Assembly (NCBI GenBank): GCA_015228925.1
Contig: JADGCQ010000002.1
Coordinates: 62,001-126,000 of the forward strand
Direction of reading: 5' to 3'
Source: Magnetococcales bacterium
GTDB lineage: Bacteria > Pseudomonadota > Magnetococcia > Magnetococcales > UBA8363
Length of the DNA stretch: 64,000 nucleotides
Each line of letters starts with the position of its first letter. Within the stretch, counting starts at the first letter, position 1. The position numbers and the translations under genes were made by a program. Under the pieces are notes generated by a model that was not told the origin of the DNA, ran no database searches, and saw nothing but the letters and a program-made list of their open reading frames with translations. This document shows, one piece after another, positions 1-6,393 of the stretch.

Positions 1-2
1 CA

Positions 3-620
3 GTTAAAAACAACATCGGCATCGACCAGACGGGGTTTGCCTTCCGTATTCAATCGGTGGAATTGCCATCAGGCATCCAGACTTCCAAAATTGGATGGGA
101 AGCGGACCAGATTTCAACTACAGCAGATGAGGCGTTGGCCGCGCAGTGTTCCAACCAAGAGGAAAGATCACAACTGGACGAGGCAAAGGAATTTTTGGTG
201 GACCAATTAAAGAACGGGCCAATCGATGTGCAAAAGATCAAAACCGAATCGCGGGGGGCAGGCGTTTCGGAAATTACCCTTCGCCGAGCAAAAACCGCAC
301 TGAAAATCAAACCCAGGAAGGAACCTATCTCAGGAAGGTGGAAATGGGCCTTGCCCCCTTCCAGTGATGAAAAAAGAGGCACTGCCAACCAAGATGCTCA
401 TCCACCCACCCACGATCACCTTGATCACCTTGATCACCTTGATCAACATGCATCACACACATCATATAAAAATAATATAAATAATAATAACCCCAGGATA
501 CCTTCTATAGGAAAACTAATAGAAGGTGATCAAGGTGATCAACATGCTCATGATGATCGTGGGTGGGGGGATGAGCATCTTGGTCAGATTGACCTTGAAA
601 ATAACGGGGAGATTTTTTGA
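3..620 (+). CDS. RepA-like AAA ATPase, C-terminal part (5' end off window)
   Basis: Open reading continues in frame to the left edge (first full codon at 3), so the internal GTG at 57 is not the real start. The visible part reads like the end of the RecA/KaiC-type ATPases of prophages and plasmids: a beta-strand end (GFAFRIQSVELPSG), a linker, then a winged-helix-like region rich in conserved residues (LDEAKEFLVDQL, ESRGAGVSEITLRRAKTALK, GRWKWALP). The P-loop part lies outside the window. After the winged helix the protein ends in a low-complexity His/Asp/Asn-rich tail that is encoded by GATCACCTT repeats. It stops one base before the next gene (ATG at 622), so the two are probably co-transcribed. 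Family call is from pattern recognition only. Confidence 0.7.
   Translation, partial: VKNNIGIDQTGFAFRIQSVELPSGIQTSKIGWEADQISTTADEALAAQCSNQEERSQLDEAKEFLVDQLKNGPIDVQKIKTESRGAGVSEITLRRAKTALKIKPRKEPISGRWKWALPPSSDEKRGTANQDAHPPTHDHLDHLDHLDQHASHTSYKNNINNNNPRIPSIGKLIEGDQGDQHAHDDRGWGDEHLGQIDLENNGEIF
414..540. repeat. GATCACCTT direct and inverted repeats
   Basis: Three 9-bp GATCACCTT units run in tandem from 414 to 440, followed by GATCAA. Two units of the reverse complement AAGGTGATC lie at 523-540. Positions 423-440 and 523-540 are perfect 18-bp inverted complements, and an inner inverted pair (CCTTCTAT at 501-508, ATAGAAGG at 519-526) sits between them. The block is inside the 3' end of the ATPase gene and encodes its low-complexity tail, so it may be a DNA site (iteron-like origin or operator) rather than selected protein sequence. 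Confidence 0.75.
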
Positions 621-621
621 C

Positions 622-1317
622 ATGGGCGTCCAACACGTTTTTGAATCACTCAAAAAATCTGGATTGAAGGTTTCTATCCTGGATGGTGATCAGCTTTTGG
701 TTACTCCACGCGAAAAGATCACAGCCGAATCCCGCGCCATGATCCGGGAACATAAGGCTGGGTTGGTTCGTTTGCTCCAAGGCGTGGCCACCGGCACCCC
801 AAATCCCCCTCCTGGAAGGCCCACCACTTTTCTCCAAGAACCCGGCACCCCAACTCCCGACAGCCACAACCAGGCGGAAGAATCGCTGATCATGACGGGT
901 GAAGACGCCTTCCAGGAAAGATCCTCTATCATCGAGTCCGAGGGTAGGATCCCACGGGATTGGGCTGAGGGGTTGGCGCGGATCGCCACCATGGACAGGC
1001 CGAATGACATTCCACCCCGACGTTGGGAGATGATCGTCAAGACGGCGGCAATATTCGCGGAACGGTGGGCGGCGGAGGCTTCCCGACTCGGATGGACCAC
1101 GGAAGAGGTTTTCGGGATTCATCAACATGGGCCAAACGTTCGGTTCGATTCGATGGGGCTGGTTTATTCCTTGGCCGACGACCGGGTAAGCCTTGAATCC
1201 ATCGACCATGAAAAGGCCGTGATCCGGGTAAACAACGGGGCTGTGCAAACCTTTCGGCGCGAACCCTCTGGAAGGTCTGCCGTTCGTTTGCTATGGGATC
1301 AAGGAAGGCAGCAATGA
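622..1317 (+). CDS. Hypothetical prophage-type protein with TubC_N-like N-terminus
   Basis: 231 residues. The ATG at 622 is chosen because it follows the preceding stop by one base; a longer reading from 526 would overlap that gene. The first 50 residues (ESLKKSGLKVSILDGDQLLV, then a short helix ending GLVRLLQG) resemble the small TubC N-terminal docking fold often seen in phage-island proteins. A Pro/Thr-rich linker follows. The C-terminal half (about 125-231) contains PPRRWEMIVKTAAIFAERWA and a WTTEEVFGIH stretch that I associate with small conserved proteins of proteobacterial prophages. No catalytic motif is visible. It overlaps the next gene by ATGA at 1314-1317, which indicates translational coupling. 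Confidence 0.65.
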   Translation: MGVQHVFESLKKSGLKVSILDGDQLLVTPREKITAESRAMIREHKAGLVRLLQGVATGTPNPPPGRPTTFLQEPGTPTPDSHNQAEESLIMTGEDAFQERSSIIESEGRIPRDWAEGLARIATMDRPNDIPPRRWEMIVKTAAIFAERWAAEASRLGWTTEEVFGIHQHGPNVRFDSMGLVYSLADDRVSLESIDHEKAVIRVNNGAVQTFRREPSGRSAVRLLWDQGRQQ

Positions 1318-1820
1318 AGGGCATTTGGCTTTCAATGGCCGACGTGACCAAGGCATTTCAACGCGGAGAAATTTCGTTTTCAAAGGCCGTCCAACTGGCA
1401 AAGGACATCAGAAGCCGGGAACTTGAGGGAGATTCTTATTGCCAATCATCCGAAAAAAGAGAGGAGTTTACGATGAAAATTTATCCTGAATTTATTGTTG
1501 CGGCATATCTTATCAACCAAGGCTGTGAAGCCGACCCCAAGTTTCTTGATACCGAAGAAGGAATGGAAATCCTTCTCGAAATGATTCGACATGCTCCACC
1601 CAACTTTCACGACCAGTTGAGGGCAAAACTTCTTGAAGTCAGGGGGCCACTTCCAAAGCCGCATGGCTTCGGCGATGACGGGAAACCGCTATTTCTCCCC
1701 AGCCAAATTGCCGCATGGGCCGGAACAACGGAGTCTTACGTAAAAGAACATCTCGAAGAATTACAAACCGAATATGGAGAAGACTATTACCATCGGGGTC
1801 CAGTCCATCCGTGCCAGTGA
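1314..1820 (+). CDS. Hypothetical protein coupled to the prophage-type gene
   Basis: 168 residues if started at the ATG of the ATGA overlap (1314); an ATG at 1335 is possible. An upstream reading from 1293 is less likely because it would overlap the previous gene more deeply. It is acidic and charged, with helical stretches (GDSYCQSSEKREEFTMKI, EEGMEILLEMIRHAPPNF) and a C-terminal segment (LPSQIAAWAGTTESYVKEHL) that could be a small helix-turn-helix. I do not recognise a family. The arrangement ATPase, TubC-like protein and this gene, without gaps, suggests one operon of a mobile island. Confidence 0.55.
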   Translation: MKGIWLSMADVTKAFQRGEISFSKAVQLAKDIRSRELEGDSYCQSSEKREEFTMKIYPEFIVAAYLINQGCEADPKFLDTEEGMEILLEMIRHAPPNFHDQLRAKLLEVRGPLPKPHGFGDDGKPLFLPSQIAAWAGTTESYVKEHLEELQTEYGEDYYHRGPVHPCQ

Positions 1821-1834
1821 GATGGGAAAGAGGC

Positions 1835-1863
1835 AAAGGGTGTAACCAGTCGTTACACCCTTT
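1835..1863 (+). terminator. Perfect 12-bp hairpin after the island operon
   Basis: AAAGGGTGTAAC (1835-1846) and GTTACACCCTTT (1852-1863) form a perfect 12-bp stem with a 5-nt loop, 14 bases after the stop at 1820. There is no strong T-run behind it, so it may be a terminator of the three-gene unit, an RNA-stability hairpin, or a recombination or operator site. Confidence 0.55.
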
Positions 1864-2048
1864 CGGCTCTGAGAACATGCCTCGTCAAACCGTTTGTGGC
1901 GCGTCATCCCCTCAATGGCAAGGGGATGTTCATTTACGGCAAAAGACGCAGTAGAAAGGCTCCCATGATGGTTGTTGGGTCCTTCCAGGCTTGTTCACAT
2001 GCGGGTACCGTTCGATCCCCAACATTGGGCTTGGCAGAGGCGCATTTA

Positions 2049-2148
2049 CTTACTTGACAAGTCGAATGGCTGGTAAAGTTTGGACCAACATAACAGACCG
2101 AAATATAACGATAAATTTTAAAAACTTACTTGACAACTTACTTGACAA
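2049..2148. repeat. Three copies of CTTACTTGACAA
   Basis: The 12-mer CTTACTTGACAA occurs at 2049-2060 and then twice in exact tandem at 2125-2136 and 2137-2148. Each copy contains TTGACA, a -35-like hexamer. The spacing (76 bp, then 12 bp) fits iterons or repressor-binding sites in a replication or immunity region. No gene is recognisable between 1864 and 2600, so the repeats sit in non-coding DNA. Confidence 0.5.
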
Positions 2149-2399
2149 TTTTTCCGTCTCTTGGATCGGTTGATACCTTATGCCAGAAATCCAAGTCACA
2201 GGCAGTCAGAGTCGAATTAGAATCCGTGGGAATGCCTTACCAGCCCGCTTGTGGCGCGTTTTGGCATGATTACGCCTAATCCCTGTTCGGCAGAACTTAA
2301 AACACGCCAGAACGCTTCCTGTGAGTCTTGGCGGGCAAAATAGTGGCACGTAGAGATTCCCCTTGAATTCCCTTCTGGATGGGCTTAGGGTTTTGACAC

Positions 2400-2458
2400 G
2401 GGGTTGCAAGCCCCAATCAAGTAGCGGAAACCGCATCCGTCAGTCATGCGGTATTTTT
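2400..2458 (+). ncRNA. Candidate small RNA 3' end with terminator hairpin
   Basis: Two adjacent hairpins: GGGGTTGCAAGCCCC (2400-2414), and ACCGCAT (2430-2436) pairing with ATGCGGT (2446-2452), followed by ATTTTT. The second is a plausible intrinsic terminator on the plus strand although no protein gene ends here. The layout recalls the short structured immunity RNAs of P4-like elements, but I have no sequence match to support that, only position and structure. The transcript 5' end is unknown; only the structured end is given. Confidence 0.3.
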
Positions 2459-2550
2459 GTGCCTGGAATCTGGGTATGCTCTATGCGTGCCTGTCTTCTG
2501 GCCGGGTGTGGGCGAATACAATACCCTTCCAAGGGAAATTAGCCCGCCGA

Positions 2551-2604
2551 CTACTTGCGGCTTGCAACACCCGACCATTCAACCTCCCTGCAAGGAGCAA
2601 GTAG
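2551..2604 (+). promoter_or_regulatory. Hairpin that could hide a ribosome binding site
   Basis: CTACTTGC (2551-2558) is perfectly complementary to GCAAGTAG (2597-2604). The second arm touches the AAGGAG ribosome-binding sequence (about 2592-2597) in front of the ATG at 2608, so a folded leader would reduce initiation of the small reading frame there. Purely structural inference. Confidence 0.3.
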
Positions 2605-2607
2605 CCA

Positions 2608-2700
2608 ATGTCCGACCAATCCAAAGAATCTCCGTATGACGAACTAATTGAACGCATCGAACATTCTGCAATTCCTTTCGGAGTCCCAAGGTGTCGCTGA
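2608..2700 (+). CDS. Possible 30-residue peptide or frameshifted small gene
   Basis: ATG at 2608 sits behind a good AAGGAG at normal spacing and reads MSDQSKESPYDELIERIEHS before ending at 2698-2700. In the +1 frame the reading continues without a stop to 2845 (ILQFLSESQGVADF and so on), and the two together would make a protein of about 78 residues. This looks like a small gene broken by one frameshift near 2665-2680. I do not recognise it. Confidence 0.3.
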   Translation: MSDQSKESPYDELIERIEHSAIPFGVPRCR

Positions 2701-2856
2701 TTTTCCCAGTGAAAACATGCTGAGTTTGTCGGTCAATGGGACGCAAGGGTTCAGAATTCTCCTCGATCAACTTGCGGATACCGTCTATCGATCCACAAAG
2801 AGATTGCAAAGAGAAGACCGGAGGGAAACCCACGTCCAAGGTTGACCCCATTTGTA

Positions 2857-3270
2857 ACGGGCTGAAAATTGAGCCGTTTTAGGGAATCCCCCAGGGATGA
2901 CTCATCACCGCCAGGGAAGGCGGTTTGATGGGGTCGCGTTTCGCTACCCCCTTTCGCACACCCCGACCTTTTTGATTCCCCAATTTTGGGGAATCAATAT
3001 AGTCCTGTTCCCCCATGTGATGACTCAATCTGGAAGTTCCAAAGGATTTTAACGAGCGCAATTTTACGCCCGTCGAATATCGTAACGCCAAAGGCGAGAT
3101 GCACCCATGCCCGCCAGGGAAGGCGGTTTGAGGGTGTCGCGTTTCGCTACCCCCTTTGGGGATCCTTCAGATATTCGGTATCTCCTGGGGGCCGCCAAGG
3201 GTGTCCACAATCTGGACGCCCTTGTTTGCTCCCCAAATTTGGGGAGCAACCGGCTCAATTTTCAGCCCGT
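2857..3270. repeat. Non-coding element bounded by a perfect 20-bp inverted repeat
   Basis: ACGGGCTGAAAATTGAGCCG at 2857-2876 is exactly inverted at 3251-3270. Inside are two near-identical copies of a ~46-bp motif (about 2909-2954 and 3112-3157, both beginning CGCCAGGGAAGGCGGTTTGA and containing GTCGCGTTTCGCTACCCCC), with a degenerate third copy beyond the right arm (about 3280-3305). Two short hairpins are also present: GATTCCCC with GGGGAATC (2973-2994) and GCTCCCC with GGGGAGC (3230-3249). No protein is credible inside. It resembles a MITE or REP-type non-autonomous element. Confidence 0.6.
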
Positions 3271-3849
3271 AGAATCGATGAAGTCGCGTTTTGCTACTCC
3301 ATTGGGGTTTGCACAGTACGCAGACCCTTTTTCAGAGTTTTCCGAAGAACTTACACAAGTCTTGGTTCTCAACGAGTCCGAACCTCGAACCTCGAACCTT
3401 GCCCACATCCCCTTTTCCCCGTCCAGTGTGGATGCATCAATCATTCAATATTCCCTGATTTTTTCCATACTTGTTTAAATTGCCGTCAAAAAGAAACAGC
3501 CTCAAAAACAACCAAAATAGCCTCGAACCTCGAACCCAAAATTTAAGGGTGTGACTATCGATTTTTCGAGCCTTGCGCTCCCGTACTGTAAAAACAACTT
3601 GGAAGAACCTACCTTGTGTGGGGCCGTCGTCTCAATGTCGAAGGGTAGGCGGTCAGGCCACCAACCGATAACGGTTCCTCTTCCCGTAGAATCTGATTCG
3701 CGCCAGGAAATTATTCATATTCTTTTGAACCCGCCATTCTTGCCACACCCTGATTTCGTCTTCCCACCACCCAATATTTTTCCCCCTTTGACACCCAGTA
3801 GTTTGCCCCATTAATTCACCGAATACCGATCAGCAGCAGAAAAATGGGG
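3271..3849. other. Gene-free stretch
   Basis: No credible gene. It contains short CCTCGAA tandem pieces (around 3379-3400 and 3520-3535) and AT-rich or C-rich low-complexity DNA. A reading frame at 3551-3814 is rejected because it lacks a ribosome binding site and has a Pro-rich, random-looking product. Confidence 0.5.
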
Positions 3850-4071
3850 TCAGGTCTTGTATTGCGACATTTCCTTTTCAAAACGTTTTACTGCCCGGTT
3901 GACCGTAGCGTAATGGACATCAAAAAGGTCGGCAATTTCTTTCATGGAATAATCACCCGAGAGGTAGGCTTAAGCCATGGCCTGATAGTGCAGAGCTGCC
4001 TTGTCATACTCTGCAAGCGACTTGACCAGTGGTCTCCTCTGACGTCGAGGCACCTCTCGCAGATCGTTCGC
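3850..4071 (-). pseudogene. C-terminal remnant of REP-associated tyrosine transposase (RayT)
   Basis: Reading the minus strand from 4071 gives a 73-residue piece ending at the stop 3850-3852: PRRQRRPLVKSLAEYDK, one in-frame TAA, then AYLSGDYSMKEIADLF and HYATVNRAVKRFEKE. This is the typical C-terminal helix-turn-helix tail of Y1-type REP-associated transposases. The HUH/Tyr catalytic half is missing, and the internal stop makes it non-functional. The end of the frame overlaps the repeat TGGGGTCAGGTCTTG, the same motif that makes up the cluster at 4714-4960, as expected for a transposase bordered by its own REP sequence. Confidence 0.75.
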
Positions 4072-4214
4072 CAAGACCTGACCCCAGGCATGTGTGACGG
4101 GTGAAAGGCTACATCCTTAGTTGGCGAAATCATCAAGGAGGAATTTTGTCTGCTGTCTGGTCGGGTCTCGTGGTACACTTATCCCAGTTGTCACCCTGCA
4201 AAGGAGGTTTTCCC

Positions 4215-4499
4215 ATGAGTACCGCGATTGCGTTTGACACGTATGTCTTTGTGAAAAAACTCAAGGATGCTGGTATGCCGGAGGAGCAGGCCAGAATTTT
4301 GGCTGAGACCCATACCGAACTGATTGAGGAACGTTTGGCGACAAAGCGGGATTTAAAAGAACTGGAAACCAACCTCCAGCGCGACATCGAGTTTGTCCGG
4401 CGCGACGTAAAGGAGATGGAATTACGGCTCATGATTCGCCTTGGCGGAATACAAGCTGCATCGATAGCGATTGTAGCGGCACTGGTAAAGTTGCTTTGA
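4215..4499 (+). CDS. DUF1640-type coiled-coil membrane-anchor protein (copy 1)
   Basis: 94 residues. The ATG at 4215 follows AAGGAGG at 4201-4207. Layout: a short N-terminal segment (FDTYVFVKKLKDAGMPEEQA), a coiled coil (LATKRDLKELETNLQRDIEF and on, about 45-75), then one C-terminal hydrophobic helix (IQAASIAIVAALVKLL). This is the usual plan of small DUF1640 proteins, whose bacterial role is unknown. A second copy lies at 5053-5292. Upstream leader (TCTCGTGGTAC, ATCCCAGTTGT) and downstream sequence are shared by both copies, so the whole unit was duplicated. Confidence 0.8.
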   Translation: MSTAIAFDTYVFVKKLKDAGMPEEQARILAETHTELIEERLATKRDLKELETNLQRDIEFVRRDVKEMELRLMIRLGGIQAASIAIVAALVKLL

Positions 4500-4557
4500 T
4501 CCCTAGGGAAAGTTGCTCTTGCATGACCCCTCCCCGCATAGCGACCTCTTTGACATA

Positions 4558-4713
4558 TCATTTCAATTGCTGTTGTATCGTAATAATCTTTGGTAAAATT
4601 CTGAGAAATTTTTCTACTAATTCTGGATCAAAATGGCGGCCACTTTCCTTCTTGATCAATTCCACAGAATCACCGATCGGCCAAGCAGCCTTGTAAGGAC
4701 GTGTACTTGTCAA
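4558..4713 (-). pseudogene. Duplicated 3' tail of the HD-GYP gene
   Basis: Positions 4479-4713 repeat 5272-5506 with a constant offset of 793 and only a few substitutions. The part 4558-4713 corresponds to the last 52 codons of the HD-GYP gene at 5351-6382, including its stop. There is no start and no catalytic region, so it is a dead fragment. The similarity breaks off exactly where the REP-like cluster begins at 4714. Confidence 0.8.
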
Positions 4714-4960
4714 CATACAAGAATGGGGTCAGGTCTTGCATTGCATACAAGAATGGGGTCAGGTCTTGCATTGCGACATTTCCTTTTCAAAACGTTTTAC
4801 CGTAATGCAAGACCTGACCCCAGACATGTGAATGTCGTAATGCAAGACCTGACCCCAGGTGTGCAGCCTGACCCCAGGTGTGTGAATGTCGTAATGCAAG
4901 ACCTGACCCCAGGTGTGTGACCCCAGGTGTGCAGCCTGACCCCAGGTGTGCAGCCGTGGC
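4714..4960. repeat. Cluster of REP-like TGGGGTCAGGTCTTGCATT repeats
   Basis: The motif AATGGGGTCAGGTCTTGCAT occurs twice in direct orientation (about 4723-4770). Its complement AATGCAAGACCTGACCCC then occurs at least three times (about 4802-4910), with shortened copies of CCTGACCCCAGGTGTG between them. Direct and inverted copies can pair as hairpins. A small piece of the transposase end (GCGACATTTCCTTTTC) is also repeated here. These are likely products of the RayT family represented by the remnant at 3850-4071. Confidence 0.75.
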
Positions 4961-5052
4961 GGCGGCGGTGTCAAAATGGGAATTTAATCTGTTGTCTGGA
5001 AGAGTCTCGTGGTACGCTGATCCCAGTTGTAACCCTGGAAGGAGAATGCAGC

Positions 5053-5292
5053 ATGACTACGACGACGTTTGACACATTGGCGTTTTCTGAAGAACTCAGA
5101 GCCGCCGGGGTTCCAGAAATGCAAGCAAAAGCACATGCCAAAGCGTTATCCGCTATCGCCAGCGAAAAATTGGTGTCTCAAGAGTACCTGGATACGCGGC
5201 TGAAGGAACTTGAGTATCGGCTAACCCTGCGCCTTGGCGGGATGATGGCAGCATCAGTCGCCGTGGTGGCAGCACTGGTGAAGTTGCTTTGA
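5053..5292 (+). CDS. DUF1640-type coiled-coil membrane-anchor protein (copy 2)
   Basis: 79 residues. The ATG at 5053 is preceded by AAGGAG (about 5038-5043). Same plan as the copy at 4215 but with a shorter coiled coil: FDTLAFSEELRAAGVPEMQA, then LDTRLKELEYRLTLRLGG and a C-terminal helix (MMAASVAVVAALVKLL). The last residues of both copies are identical (AALVKLL), and so is the following DNA. An in-frame extension upstream to 4927 runs through the REP-like repeats and is not part of the gene. It converges with the HD-GYP gene, with 58 bases between the stops. Confidence 0.75.
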   Translation: MTTTTFDTLAFSEELRAAGVPEMQAKAHAKALSAIASEKLVSQEYLDTRLKELEYRLTLRLGGMMAASVAVVAALVKLL

Positions 5293-5350
5293 TCCCTGGG
5301 GAAAGTTGCTCTTGCATGACCCCTCCCCGCATAGCGACCTCTTTGACATA

Positions 5351-6382
5351 TCATTTCAATTGCTGTTGTATCGTAATGATTTTTGGTAAAATTCTGAGAA
5401 ATTTTTCTACTAATTCTGGATCAAAATGGCGGCCACTCTCCTTCTTGATCAATTCCACAGAATCACCGATCGGCCAAGCAGCCTTGTAAGGACGTGTACT
5501 TGTCAATGCATCAAAAACATCGGCAACCGCAACAATCCGCCCCTCCAAAGGGATCTCTTCACCTTTTAACCCTTTAGGATAACCGCTTCCATCCCATTTT
5601 TCATGGTGCGTCAAAGCGATGGTCTGCGCCGTTCGTAAAAGGTTGGAATGGTGATCCCCCAATATCTTGGCTCCAATCTCTGGATGTTTCTTCATTAAAA
5701 CCCATTCTTCATCCGTCAACGGTCCTCCCTTCATTAAAATTTGATCCGGTATGCCAATCTTGCCGACATCATGCATCGGTGCCGCATAAAACAAACACTC
5801 CAAACGATCTCCAACCATGCCTGTTTCCTGAGCTAACAGTCTACAGTAATGACTCATGCGGATGACGTGCAAACCTGTTTCGTTATCCTTGAATTCCGCA
5901 GCCCGACTCAAACGATGAATAATCCCTTGCTGTAAATCTTCCAATTCCTTTGTACGTAATCGGACCGTGTTCTCCAATACCTTGCTGTGCTGTGCCATCG
6001 CCATGTGGGCACGAACACGCGCTAAAACAACCTGGCTGTTAAATGGCTTGGCAATGAAATCCACTGCTCCCATGTTAAAAGCTCGCATTTCCAAAATTTG
6101 TCCCGCGTTCCCCGTAAGAAAAAGAACCGGAATGCCACGGGTCAAATCATCTCGCTTTAAAGTGGATAATACTTCATAACCATCAATGTCGGGTAAAACC
6201 ATGTCCAAAAGGATCAAATCTGGAGGTTCATCACATTTTACCATGCCAAGAGCCGATTCACCATTGAGTGCAACACGTACATTGAAAAATGGAGAAAGAA
6301 TCTCATCAATGGCGGTGACAATAATGGGGTCATCGTCTACCACCATAACCGTATTGATATCGGCTGGCGATTCAAAAAGCAT
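5351..6382 (-). CDS. Response regulator with HD-GYP domain (c-di-GMP phosphodiesterase)
   Basis: 343 residues. An N-terminal receiver domain (about 10-130) has the acidic cluster VDDD, the phospho-acceptor Asp60 in LILLDMVLPD and the conserved Lys112 in AKPF. A short coiled linker leads to an HD-GYP domain (about 150-340) with HD at 204-205 (PMHDVGKIGIPD) and THHEKWDGSGYPKGLKGE at about 258-274. All signature residues look intact, so hydrolysis of c-di-GMP under phosphorelay control is likely. The gene starts 11 bases after the stop of the hybrid histidine kinase, so the pair is very probably co-transcribed and the kinase is the likely phosphodonor. Its last 52 codons are duplicated at 4558-4713. 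Confidence 0.93.
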   Translation of the reverse strand: MLFESPADINTVMVVDDDPIIVTAIDEILSPFFNVRVALNGESALGMVKCDEPPDLILLDMVLPDIDGYEVLSTLKRDDLTRGIPVLFLTGNAGQILEMRAFNMGAVDFIAKPFNSQVVLARVRAHMAMAQHSKVLENTVRLRTKELEDLQQGIIHRLSRAAEFKDNETGLHVIRMSHYCRLLAQETGMVGDRLECLFYAAPMHDVGKIGIPDQILMKGGPLTDEEWVLMKKHPEIGAKILGDHHSNLLRTAQTIALTHHEKWDGSGYPKGLKGEEIPLEGRIVAVADVFDALTSTRPYKAAWPIGDSVELIKKESGRHFDPELVEKFLRILPKIITIQQQLK

Positions 6383-6393
6383 ATCTTTTCCCC

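Noticed and set aside
1990-2030. tRNA-like T-arm (GTTCGATCCCC) near 2007
   Set aside because: No acceptor, D or anticodon arm can be paired around it.
2909-3305. Repeats as a CRISPR array
   Set aside because: Only two good copies about 200 bp apart plus a degenerate third, with no regular spacers and no cas genes.
3551-3814. 87-codon plus-strand frame
   Set aside because: Poor start context, Pro-rich random composition, no conserved features.
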